Assembly: GCA_047936785.1 (NCBI GenBank)
Contig: CP176394.1
Length of the DNA: 64,000 nucleotides
Strand: one strand, 5' to 3'
DNA from: Acidaminobacterium chupaoyuni
GTDB taxonomy: Bacteria > Bacillota > Clostridia > Oscillospirales > Butyricicoccaceae
The number at the start of each line of letters is the position of its first letter. Within the stretch, counting starts at the first letter, position 1. Positions 11,701-17,420 of this stretch are shown here, in pieces. The notes under the pieces were generated by a model. The model was given only the letters and a program-made list of their open reading frames with translations. It did no database searches and had not been told where the DNA came from. Position numbers and translations under genes: made by a program.

Positions 11701-11811
11701 AATTTCCTTCCCCTTTGCCGTATCGGCGGCTGCAGCCCGCGGGGAAAGCCCCGGCAGCAGGCTGAAGACCATCGTCAAACACAGCAAAAGACTGATGCTT
11801 CGTTTTTTCAT
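2770..11811 (-). CDS. Giant secreted SLH-domain surface protein with FnIII and InlB-like repeats
   Basis: The 3013-aa product begins with a signal peptide (MKKRSISLLLCLTMVFSLL, cleavage near the AAAAD at 26-30). Aspartate-rich loops DRDGDGKDE (about 242) and DLNRDGKEE (about 320) resemble FG-GAP/VCBS calcium motifs. A fibronectin type III domain spans about 938-1024 and Ig-like segments follow to about 1450. From about 1650 to 2800 come many diverged InlB B-repeat-like units with the pattern GYxVxxWxVNG. The end holds three SLH domains (about 2828-3013; TRGMIVAIL, TREQMVAIL, TRAQVATLL), which anchor proteins non-covalently to wall polymer. Role: cell-surface adhesin or structural protein (inference). 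Its ATG overlaps the TGA of the upstream small gene (ATGA), so the two are translationally coupled. The AGGAGGAG ribosome-binding site lies within that gene's last codons. Confidence 0.93.
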   Translation of the reverse strand: MKKRSISLLLCLTMVFSLLPGLSPRAAAADTAKGKEIDQSTYDAMGLTLDADAAAKELTAPYSTTQTTQAFSAREVYVAANGASGNRYTLRDGFDRMETRNADISDGSGNLDGAYGFYGISSGDINLENGNSLGSKLSSNRGGNVLANTNNEFSGIYATSVAFNGGEGKDNYVAELRAYGNNQTTGSKKGKIEVAVFKIHDNGYRERVSTLNPILTNQSYGDVLSYMTRRYVQELDALFEIKALDRDGDGKDELYVYCGSYYDTVDGSRMVEIDEFQGSGGGRFSQNRIALSAGNANSYNTDGSWEHHIEKHPVVTMAGGDLNRDGKEELAVAVSAPTYNSNVASVARLTVFEGSNAALPTAINGLKDVPLVAPDGEKAMVSANCAFGEFALPNTSITGTVLLVGGYQSNGKTSEPGTGAYNTGAYRYIYYNPLTKRYQVSDYMTQALGSKSMKIADSYSLKEGHYRPTHAPLPLACADTEGIGAGNNDDEVLFGGEVYNFNATSGLTSEIGSISLCTSQVNSNDNNKDKEQVWIGDVAVGSVDANPSADGKKWRESFICVVGTHRAEKVNGSDDYYWMDVAAFWKEGTYYHSTQEGVVAESNRRNDTYGTFISLSLPDIGNDSVSMRYVNQYTVYTDPEVYAVLQASPYFADLAERYDYIGNGGTAYGVSSSAGNTKGGSFSQSVGVYHSLEVQALAGGEYEVELAGSYSYDYAECTSVEHSISYNDQAGGGDQVVVYTVPYVYYVYEMYDPVSRQWSTTIMPAALDPVTAVMNVEDYDDLAAKTQGLDPIANNILYSTPGAPETYVNQPAGERQHTYNGTYASITSSGSGSDITQEISVTKETEKTHTLEATLNVKVGGGGAFLGNKGYVGITSSTSAGGSFGTTSSSGTTFSGTVDGLPKEGSQYGFNWKLIVNSANLNGNPVWVVGYDVKNVSQPPKMPQNLTVTQVGTHSIDLQWDNSGNAAYYEVSMVDRIGNYNKIATLPYTVTSYQAKDLMANTTYNFSVRAVSATKGSSIDSPTVTATTMNDGALFEIVEQPKDSNAAAGQPVIFKARANFTDKDGQSQPVGYEWQYKTPEIKSTWQKVAINHAQGISTPELTVTPTNDMDDYQYRCRVYYRDYTLYTMSALLDVSKSDSKITINGLQPNAILSAEGDIVTTADKIITERKAVSLVTGTGAEQKAYTLLKNDAGVFLWFDGANYYSYTGAALTLDTDKEVAKDISFTAGNIGGLKTVTKSDYTATINTVGADGQIARSEAALTSVGAVSSPNLVYDGKTYTPSEKWTSADTGYAKYAFYKASAGSGSTLENAYLYTADATAGVPVYQPFSLGWANKIGDSKVSDLSTTFQKTETHTTVQNRDPVVGKAVTLTAAPVAKDGGEPLTGDVSFVISGAGGETVPAVKQPDNTYEAQWTPKYEGKLNVMAVFAGNSTYYASNSEPVSVYAVMQPTEARTTLDLAAPVNVTYGTSAALAATEITSGTPGATVDVTKLATYTVQKLVTTKGAGGVITSNYVAAVENADYTLVGGIFTPKTVTNYQITAEKDGRSDSKIIVVNKGTLVLAATNTVKSVNDTDRKPLDATVSGAAEWDAPALQRGVDYMLSTDGALSGAEIGEYPITVSLVDTDQNANTVTYTPAVQALAEKYNITLQKAVYQLNNESYQVNLSAGVNGGIGMTCQSPGSTVDISVQSGDSLPAGSKVTVTAMPTVGYVVSGWKVNGNYVLDGENKRTGTTYSIDKLSQKTNVSVEFAASTNVLSYAAADANGTVTGNYLNDTGLGETIASGNNVNYQQTIRLTATPKDGYSIDHWTVKKGLNGTTETLLAADGKTNFSGSTYDFSKFTDDMTVTVYFVADTKPVITIKPVGNDGNPLNGTTKAVINGQNLTMDGNGQYTYQGKIGDNLTISFTPPDGLLVQEWQVKNGQTIGALSNSNRTMTLYNLKANTDFTVVCTALNRYPVTFEGKRAEEGEPFAEEAGTVTALKADVGTITSGAAQLQSSTIVVTAKAKTGYEITKWEENGAVITADVQNDGSQKMQIPALSMAEDIKVTFRKLGSTQIAYSVVDSNGAQEGGTFGTIKGAASRQNLADYDDADAAGLVSGGGKTVYENGKLNLEATPATGYRVKEWQVNGQSYQLDGRTFVGSKLELEYAQLAAMANKTITVQFEKGDAQITFQDPAHGTLAAKVGEAVFTSGGSSKQEVVFTVTPETHYVVKEWQVNGKAVAGQTAATFTYQPAAGQNAAIAVLLQGEELDLLAKAEAGGTVSGLPQIVRYKDSVTLTAAASTGYTFEGWYFGNTKIEGASAVYSFSAEASGAYTAKFTPTADNAVQYQLSDSKMGTLTASENGVAFASGKKFIGGAQVKLVAAPAEGHRITGWAGLPANAQISADLTTVTATVPQGGLNITANLEKIPTRTITIAATTHGHITAQVDGKDVTAVPDGTVVTFTAMADPNWMLKQWKGDLAAQKKATFTMAVTSDLTADAEFMDAVNYTVHYSVVGTGGSASGIGAGKPIAIDTDSQCVGGSQLTFTALPDANHMVKEWKINKEVQKNLSNTLVIESLGRDTTVTVEFETPEKLHALPADTADYTLGSIVKTPSDYGAERQIRDRGDVSFVVTPAKNKTITALVSSAGTVKRNTDGTWAVTAKNVLADITLQATVKEGVPLTIESGANGKITVMRGKEELKNGDAVKAGDALLITAAANASYLVQKVTVNGAAFSNGKTYTVTEKDQAVVVAATFYLGGGGGGMLPSVYAVTVAKTANGTAAADKDNALAGQTVTVTVKADHGYQLKNLIVTDDKGSEIKTEANKLEYRFTMPASDVVIKTEFVRGGTDCPSAPYEDLDITQWYHEGVDYAIEKGLMKGTGEHIFSPNTLTTRGMIVAILYRLEGQPEAETARFGDVPADTYYAGAIGWAAANGVVKGYGNGDFGPDDSITREQMVAILHRYAVFKGKDVSKKAELSAFTDAETISAYARESMQWAYQEGLVSGVTNTELAPTAGATRAQVATLLMRFCKNLLKV

Positions 11812-12170
11812 GCATACTCCTCCTCTGTTTTTTCCATCTGCTTTGCAATCACATTAAAAAGCCATTTGATCGGAACAGGCTTCCAGAAAAAATCCGTTAC
11901 GGGGATGTTTTTGCTTTCCCCTTCAAATTCTTTTTGGTCGCTGACCCAGATCAAACAGGCTTTTGGCTGACTGTATCGTATGCTTTGGCATATCGCTTTT
12001 CCCTCTTTTCCATCCAGGGCAACAATGGCCACCGGGGCAGGATCGCCGCGGCTCAAATATCCGCAGATCTGCTCACGGTTTGCCAGATGCAGCGTTTCAG
12101 CGTTTTTCAGCATTGGGAAAGTCGAAAACTCTTCATAAAAGGCTTGCCCGCAACAAAGCAATATCTTCAT
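11808..12170 (-). CDS. Small degenerate receiver-like protein coupled to the giant surface gene
   Basis: This 120-aa product has the alternating layout of a CheY-like receiver: hydrophobic strands MKILLCCG, VAIVALDG, ACLIWVSDQ and TDFFWKPV, the last resembling the Lys-Pro motif that ends real receivers. The acidic pair normally after strand 1 is missing (CCGQ), and the residue at the phosphorylation position is doubtful, so it may be a phosphorylation-independent pseudo-receiver. No output domain is present. Its stop overlaps the start of the giant SLH protein gene (ATGA), and AGGGGAG precedes its ATG. It faces the LytTR two-component genes across a 265-bp region. Family assignment rests on pattern only; an unrelated alpha/beta fold is possible. 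Confidence 0.6.
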   Translation of the reverse strand: MKILLCCGQAFYEEFSTFPMLKNAETLHLANREQICGYLSRGDPAPVAIVALDGKEGKAICQSIRYSQPKACLIWVSDQKEFEGESKNIPVTDFFWKPVPIKWLFNVIAKQMEKTEEEYA

Positions 12171-12232
12171 ATCGATTCTCTCCCCTCTTCTGTTTCTGCC
12201 CGCGGCGGGAATGGCGCGCAGCGAGTGTTTCT

Positions 12233-12292
12233 TGAATTTTATAGTGAAATCGGTTACACTATAAAAAAAGGCCAGACCTTTTCAAAGTCTGG
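12233..12292. promoter_or_regulatory. Divergent control region: 30-bp perfect dyad plus hairpin
   Basis: Perfect 10-bp arms TTTTATAGTG (12237-12246) and CACTATAAAA (12257-12266) flank a 10-bp centre. A possible rightward promoter overlaps it: TTGAAT 12233-12238, 16 bp, TACACT 12255-12260. Next to it CCAGAC (12272-12277) and GTCTGG (12287-12292) form a hairpin which, read leftward, is followed by CCTTTTTTTAT and so resembles a terminator or attenuator in the leader of the leftward operon. No gene lies on that strand to its right, so it is not a simple gene-end terminator. The rest of the 12171-12435 gap shows nothing definite. Confidence 0.6.
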
Positions 12293-12435
12293 TAGTTTCT
12301 TTAAGCATAAGGTTCTGTCAAGTTTTTATCAAGCAATGTTGTCGAAGATGACAGTAATGTTGCGCAAGCGGGAGCCGGCGGGCTTTTTCTTTTTGACCCA
12401 TTGGCCCGCCCAGTTTGACCATTGAGGTGAAGCCA

Positions 12436-13152
12436 TTGAAAATTGCCGTGGTAGACGATAGCAAAACAGATCGTGAAGAATTGAAAGCCGCCCTCACCCC
12501 TTTTTTCAGCACACTGGATTTCGAAGTGGAAATTTGTGAATTCGGCAGCGCGGAAGATTTTCTGGCGGTGTTTGAACCCGCGGTTTTCGATCTTTGTTTT
12601 ATGGATATTTATATGAACGCCCTCAACGGCATGGAAGCCGCGAAGATCGTGGCCGCCAAAGACCCCGCCTGTTTTGTGATCTTTCTGACCACCAGCGCCG
12701 ATTATATCGCCGAAGGCTATGATGTGAGGGCCTGGCGCTATATCATCAAACCGCTGAAACCCGAAGCCGTGGCCAAAATGCTGACCCCCTGCATCGAAAA
12801 GATCGAACTTTCCAAGCGGTTTTTGACCCTTTCCATGGATCGCCAGACCCTGCGCCTGCCTTTTTCTAAAATTTATTATGTGGTCACCGCCAACCGTTCC
12901 ATCGAGATCCATCTGAAAGAAGAAACGCTCACGCTTTCGGCCCGCACCCGTTTTTCAGAAATCGCACAGCCTCTTCTTGCCGATTATCGTTTTTTCGCCT
13001 GCGGCAAGGGCATTGTCATCAATTTCGCCCAAACCCAGCGCATCGAAGCTGAAGGCGCGCTGCTGCGCAACGGCAAGACCGCCCCCATCAGCAAGCGTAA
13101 AATCAGCGAAGTGAAAACTGCTTTCATGCAGTATTCTTTTCAAAACCTATAG
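12436..13152 (+). CDS. LytTR-family response regulator (AgrA/LytR type)
   Basis: An N-terminal receiver carries the acidic pair Asp7-Asp8, phosphoacceptor Asp57 in CFMDIYM and Lys104 in IIKPLKPE. A C-terminal LytTR DNA-binding domain (about 130-235) includes the typical FFACGKGIVIN segment. LytTR regulators bind direct repeats upstream of surface, autolysis or peptide-signalling genes. I choose the TTG at 12436 (238 aa) because GAGGTGA (12424-12430) sits at the right distance; earlier in-frame starts lack a ribosome-binding site. The gene is followed by only 9 bp before the proline-rich surface protein and then the GHKL sensor kinase, so all three should be one operon and the regulator and kinase cognate partners. 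Confidence 0.92.
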   Translation: MKIAVVDDSKTDREELKAALTPFFSTLDFEVEICEFGSAEDFLAVFEPAVFDLCFMDIYMNALNGMEAAKIVAAKDPACFVIFLTTSADYIAEGYDVRAWRYIIKPLKPEAVAKMLTPCIEKIELSKRFLTLSMDRQTLRLPFSKIYYVVTANRSIEIHLKEETLTLSARTRFSEIAQPLLADYRFFACGKGIVINFAQTQRIEAEGALLRNGKTAPISKRKISEVKTAFMQYSFQNL

Positions 13153-13161
13153 GAGATGTGT

Positions 13162-15021
13162 ATGAAGTATCGAGCCGGTATAGCACTTTTTTGTGTCTGT
13201 TTCATTTTATGCTCCTCAGTTTTGCCGATCGCCGCGGCAGAACTTTTGCCCCCTGTGAGCGATGAGAAGCCCGTGCCGCCGCCCGTCGAAGAACCCGCTC
13301 CCGTGCCGCCGCCCGTCGAAGAACCCGCTCCCGTGCCGCCGCCCGTCGAAGAACCTGCTCCTGTGCCGCCGCCCGTCGAAGAACCCGCTCCCGTGCCGCC
13401 GCCCGTCGAAGAACCTGCTCCTGTGCCGCCGGCTGAAAACGAAAGCAAGGCCACGATTACTTCTATTTTTCAGCTGTCTTCGGCCACAAACCCCATTCTT
13501 TTATCTTGCGGCGATCAGGAACAGTGGAACAATGAGCTTGAGCATTGGAAAACCTTTTTCTCTTTCATCGTGGGCATCACCGGTAATGTGGGCGATGACG
13601 ATGCAGTGTTGACGCTGGATTCGATGGATGCTTCCCAGGTGGATCTTTCCAAAGCAGGCGATTATTTTCTCACGGTGCATCTCAAAATCGATGAAACCGC
13701 CCAAGATTGGCAGCAATTCGTGCTGCCCGAAGAACTGGCCACCGTCAAGATTCCCGTTTCGGTGGCAGACCCTAAAGAATTTCGCTTGTATGTGACCAAC
13801 ACCAATAATTCACAGCGGCTTTCTGTGAACTGGGTGTTTGCGCTTGACGATCAGAAACCCGTTCAGATTTTCTATACCTCTTCCAAAGAACCTCTTTCCG
13901 AAAAATCCATCGATTCTGCCGCCTGGCAGCTCTGCGAAGACCCCGCTTTTGCAGGCGCAGGCGCCAACGGGCTCAGCATTTTTCGCAGCGCGCTCGATCA
14001 TGAAACACATTATTATTTCCGTTTGAAACAGGGGGACCTTTCTTCGGATGTATTACATATTTTAGATCGCGGAAGCGCCGTGCTTTCCGATTCAATGCAG
14101 GGCAACCGCGATGGCGGCGATACGGTGGAACCCTCTGAAGATCCTCCGATCTTACAGCCTCCCCCCGAAGACCCCCAGCCCGAAAAGCCGCTGCCGTCTT
14201 TGCCCGATCTCGGCCAGGAGGAAGGTTCTTCCAAGCCGCAGCCGCCCGCGGCAGAGCTGCCCGATCCGCCTGTTTTGATACCTGGTTTCCCCGGCGATTT
14301 ACCGGCGCTTATTCTTCCCGAGCCTTCAAAGCCCACGGAAGAAGCGATTGCGCAATCGCCTCCCCCGATGACCGCTCCCGTTCAAGAAATCACCGTCCCG
14401 GCCCAAAAAACCGAATCGGCCCGGCCTTCTTCCCCCGATACTCCGGCAAAGCCCGCCTCTTCTTTTTTGCCCGCCGAGATGAAAAAACAGGAGATCATCA
14501 CGCAAAACGCTTCGAAGATATCGGGCACAAGGCTGCGTTATCTGATGCAAAACAATCAAAGCGGGGTTCCCTTTGCCCACAACGATATTTCCATCCGTCT
14601 TTCCAACTCGTTTCTGGAAAGTTTAAAAATCCCCCAAAGTTCTTTTTTCACGGTTGAAATTTTAAGGTCAGCAAACGGTTTCCGCTTTTCTTTAAAGGTA
14701 GATGATGCCGCCGTGGCCCTGACCGAACCCGCCAAAGTGGCCTATTGGTGTGAAGAAGCTCCTCAATCGCTGTGGTTCGGGCAGGAAGAACTGTCTTCAC
14801 CGATCCGTTATCAAGATCAAACCGCCTTTTTCACCATCGAAAAAACAGGCAGTTACCGGCTATCCTCGCCGCCGAAAGAAGAAGCCGCCGCGCCCGTTCG
14901 TGAAAGCAACGCCTTCACGACCTTGCTGCCTGCCTTTGGCGGATGCTTCTTTCTGGGCATTTTATGGAAGAATAAAGGAGCGGTATCCTCATGGAGCAAT
15001 CGAAAAAAGCGGCAAAGTTAA
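13162..15021 (+). CDS. Secreted proline-rich repeat protein with C-terminal membrane anchor
   Basis: The 619-aa product starts with a signal peptide (MKYRAGIALFCVCFILCSS). Residues about 37-90 are five copies of VPPPVEEPAP, a stiff wall-spanning type of linker. A folded segment of unknown family spans about 95-315. A second Pro/Ser/Glu-rich linker follows (about 325-440), then a compact domain (about 455-570), a hydrophobic segment LLPAFGGCFFLGIL and a basic end RKKRQS. There is no LPXTG motif, so it should be held in the membrane by its C-terminus. AGGAG at 13151-13155 fits the ATG at 13162 better than the ATG at 13156. Its position between a response regulator and its kinase, overlapping the kinase gene by 31 bp, suggests it senses or presents something for that pathway (inference). 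Confidence 0.88.
   Translation: MKYRAGIALFCVCFILCSSVLPIAAAELLPPVSDEKPVPPPVEEPAPVPPPVEEPAPVPPPVEEPAPVPPPVEEPAPVPPPVEEPAPVPPAENESKATITSIFQLSSATNPILLSCGDQEQWNNELEHWKTFFSFIVGITGNVGDDDAVLTLDSMDASQVDLSKAGDYFLTVHLKIDETAQDWQQFVLPEELATVKIPVSVADPKEFRLYVTNTNNSQRLSVNWVFALDDQKPVQIFYTSSKEPLSEKSIDSAAWQLCEDPAFAGAGANGLSIFRSALDHETHYYFRLKQGDLSSDVLHILDRGSAVLSDSMQGNRDGGDTVEPSEDPPILQPPPEDPQPEKPLPSLPDLGQEEGSSKPQPPAAELPDPPVLIPGFPGDLPALILPEPSKPTEEAIAQSPPPMTAPVQEITVPAQKTESARPSSPDTPAKPASSFLPAEMKKQEIITQNASKISGTRLRYLMQNNQSGVPFAHNDISIRLSNSFLESLKIPQSSFFTVEILRSANGFRFSLKVDDAAVALTEPAKVAYWCEEAPQSLWFGQEELSSPIRYQDQTAFFTIEKTGSYRLSSPPKEEAAAPVRESNAFTTLLPAFGGCFFLGILWKNKGAVSSWSNRKKRQS
13271..13430 (+). repeat. 30-bp coding tandem repeat (VPPPVEEPAP x5)
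   Basis: Five 30-bp units start at 13271, 13301, 13331, 13361 and 13391, with a partial sixth to about 13430. Copies differ only at a few silent positions (CCC/CCT), so copy number probably changes by slippage while the reading frame is kept. Confidence 0.95.
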
Positions 15022-16886
15022 CATTGGCGCTCCTTGCGGGGCTGCTGCTTTTCTCGGGGCTGCTGCTCTTTTTATATCGCTTCGACAACAAATACACCCA
15101 AAAGGCCACGCAGCCGCTGCAGGGCATTCTCTGCCTTTCAGAGCAGGATCTCAGCGACCGCCGCGTGCTGTTTCTTGCCCGCCAGTGGCAATATTACCCC
15201 GGCAGTCTGCTTTCGCCCGAAGATTTTCAGGCGGGGCTGCCCGACCGCCGCGTGCAATATATCACGGTGGGCAAATATAACGATTTTTCCATGGGCCGCC
15301 TTTCGCGCTCGCCCTTTGGCAGCGCCACCTATCGCATGGTGATCGAGCTGCCCCAGAAAGCGCAAACCTATTCGCTGGCGCTGCCTGAGATCTATTCTTC
15401 CTACCGGCTTTTCATCAACGGCCGGCCCGTTTTGGCCATGGGCGATCCCGAACGGTTCCAAACAAAATTCGGCAGGCAGACCGTCGATTTTTCTGCGCAG
15501 GGCGCTGTCGAGATCCTTCTGGCGGTTTCCAACAACAGCCATTATTACAGCGGCCTGACTTCGCCGCCCGCCTTTGGCTACACTTCCTCCGTTCGCCAAA
15601 TGATGGATCGTTTTCTTTTTCTGAACGCGGCCGTCATGATCTTTATTCTGCTGCCGGGCCTGTTTTCTCTTTATCTCGGCATCCGTCTGAAGGTAAAAAA
15701 AGCGATGCTCCATGCACTTGTCTGCTTTTGCCTGCTTTTTTATCTTTCCTATCCCATTATCGCCACTTTTTTCACGGTTTCGGGCCGTGGGTTCTATATT
15801 TTAGAGCTTGTGGCCACTTATGGCATCTATCTGCTTTTGGTGCGGTTGCAGCATTTGATTTTCGAAACCGATACGGTTTTTTATCGCCCGCTGCAGCAGA
15901 TCCTTTGGTTTTTCTGCCTGCTGGCGCTGGCCTATGCCATCTATCCCACTTCGAGCGCCGTGATCCATGCGCTGTTTGCGCATCTTGTTTTTGCGGTCAA
16001 ACTGGTTACGGCGGCCTATCTGCTGGGCAACTCGCTGCTGGCGGTAAAAAGGCAAAACGCAAATTCTTTTTTGTTGTTGCTGTTTACCGCGCTGTTTTCC
16101 ATCTCGCTGATCGCCGACCGTGTCTTTCCGTTTTATGAAGCCATCTATGGCAGGTTCTTCTATGAATACGGCGGATTGCTTTTGGTTCTCGGGTTTGGCT
16201 ATGTGCTGTGGCAGGATCTTGCGGAAGCCTATCGCCTCAACCTGACCTTTGCCGATGAAAAACGCCGCCTGACCATGCAGGTGGCCATGCAGAAGACCCA
16301 TTACAGCGAATTGACCGATCAAATCGCTCAGGCGGCCAAACAGCGCCATGATCTGCGGCATCACCTGCGAACGATCTATACCTTCTTGCTGGAAAACGAT
16401 GTGGAGCAGGCCATCGATTATCTTTCCGACTGCGATGTGACGAAGATCCAGCCGCTTCACACGCCGCTTTGCGAAAATGTGATCCTCGATGCCATTCTGC
16501 AATATTATAAAACCCTGTCAGAAGAGCACCAGATCGTTTTTCAGGCAGCCGTTGAAATCCCCGCCGACCTGCCCATGGAAGACACCGATCTCTCCATTCT
16601 TTTCGGCAACCTTTTGGAAAACGCCTATGATGCCTGCCTTGGCTGCGCCGCGCCGGCGTATATCCGCATCATGGCCAAATATAAAGATACCGGCCTTCTT
16701 CTGCGCATCGAAAACGCCCATTCTTCCCCCATTCGCAAACAGGGGCGGCGTTTTCTCTCTTCAAAACACGAAGGGCCGGGCATCGGCACGGAATCGGTCA
16801 AAGCGGTGGTGAGCCAATATCACGGCATGATCACCTTTGAACACACCCCCGCCGAATTTCGGGTTTCCGCAATGCTGAGCATCTGA
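14991..16886 (+). CDS. GHKL-family sensor histidine kinase with 7TMR-DISM-like sensor half
   Basis: The 631-aa membrane kinase has an N-terminal signal-anchor, an extracytoplasmic region of about 150 aa containing WQYYPGSLL, typical of 7TM-DISM extracellular domains, then about seven membrane helices (about 205-405). The cytoplasmic part has a coiled linker, an H-box KQRHDLRHHL with His453 as probable phosphorylation site, an N-box LLENAYDAC (Asn544) and a G-box GPGIGTESV (about 597-605). Such GHKL kinases pair with LytTR regulators, and one is encoded two genes upstream. The ATG at 14991 overlaps the previous gene by 31 bp and is preceded by AAAGGAG (14974-14980). The ligand is unknown. A terminator follows at 16922-16954. 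Confidence 0.92.
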   Translation: MEQSKKAAKLTLALLAGLLLFSGLLLFLYRFDNKYTQKATQPLQGILCLSEQDLSDRRVLFLARQWQYYPGSLLSPEDFQAGLPDRRVQYITVGKYNDFSMGRLSRSPFGSATYRMVIELPQKAQTYSLALPEIYSSYRLFINGRPVLAMGDPERFQTKFGRQTVDFSAQGAVEILLAVSNNSHYYSGLTSPPAFGYTSSVRQMMDRFLFLNAAVMIFILLPGLFSLYLGIRLKVKKAMLHALVCFCLLFYLSYPIIATFFTVSGRGFYILELVATYGIYLLLVRLQHLIFETDTVFYRPLQQILWFFCLLALAYAIYPTSSAVIHALFAHLVFAVKLVTAAYLLGNSLLAVKRQNANSFLLLLFTALFSISLIADRVFPFYEAIYGRFFYEYGGLLLVLGFGYVLWQDLAEAYRLNLTFADEKRRLTMQVAMQKTHYSELTDQIAQAAKQRHDLRHHLRTIYTFLLENDVEQAIDYLSDCDVTKIQPLHTPLCENVILDAILQYYKTLSEEHQIVFQAAVEIPADLPMEDTDLSILFGNLLENAYDACLGCAAPAYIRIMAKYKDTGLLLRIENAHSSPIRKQGRRFLSSKHEGPGIGTESVKAVVSQYHGMITFEHTPAEFRVSAMLSI

Positions 16887-16921
16887 AACAGGATGCGGGC
16901 AATTTCGGTTTTGCATAAAAA

Positions 16922-16962
16922 AGCGCCGCGAAAGATTTTTTCTTTCGCGGCGCTTTGTTTAT
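16922..16962. terminator. Bidirectional terminator between the kinase and bcp
   Basis: Perfect 13-bp arms AGCGCCGCGAAAG (16922-16934) and CTTTCGCGGCGCT (16942-16954) have A-rich sequence on the left and T-rich on the right, so the hairpin can serve both converging transcripts. Confidence 0.85.
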
Positions 16963-17420
16963 GCCTTTTGCAGATATTCCAAAATTTCGGCGGCGTTCTG
17001 GTCGGGCTTGACCTTCGGCATCGCCTTTTCGATCTTTCCTGTTGCATCGATGATATAGGTCGATCGCACCACCCCCATGCTCACTTTGCCATACATCTTT
17101 TTTTCCTGCCACACTTCATAAGCCTCAATCGCTTTCCGTTCGGGGTCGGCCAGGATCAAAAACGGCAGGCCGTGTTTTTCGGCGAATTTGCGGTGAGATT
17201 CCACGCTGTCTTTGCTGATGCCGATGACCACGGCATCCAGCTCTTTAAACGCATCATATGCGCCGGCAAAGGCGCATGCCTGGCGCGTGCAGCCCGGGGT
17301 CTCATCTTTAGGGTAAAAATACAGAACGATCTTTTTGCCCAAAAAATCTGAAAGTGAAACCGCATTGCCCTGTTGATCGGCCAAGGTGAAATTCGGCGCC
17401 TGTGTTCCTGCTTTTAACAT
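16959..17420 (-). CDS. bcp: Thiol peroxidase of the Bcp/PrxQ family
   Basis: Bcp is a thioredoxin-dependent peroxiredoxin that reduces hydrogen and organic peroxides in the cytoplasm. The 153-aa length is typical. Peroxidatic Cys44 and the nearby resolving Cys49 lie in PKDETPGCTRQACAF, the hallmark of the two-cysteine PrxQ group, within a thioredoxin fold (LYFYPKD strand at 33-39). The start ATG overlaps the end of yaaA by 7 bp, so the two are cotranscribed and probably coupled. The terminator at 16922-16954 ends the pair. Confidence 0.95.
   Translation of the reverse strand: MLKAGTQAPNFTLADQQGNAVSLSDFLGKKIVLYFYPKDETPGCTRQACAFAGAYDAFKELDAVVIGISKDSVESHRKFAEKHGLPFLILADPERKAIEAYEVWQEKKMYGKVSMGVVRSTYIIDATGKIEKAMPKVKPDQNAAEILEYLQKA

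Noticed and set aside
13271..13430. Possible CRISPR array
   Set aside because: The repeats are contiguous with no spacers and lie in frame in a protein gene; no cas genes are present.
13140..13454. Gly/Ser/Thr-rich repeat frame on the minus strand
   Set aside because: It is the reverse of the VPPPVEEPAP coding repeat and has no ribosome-binding site or independent support.
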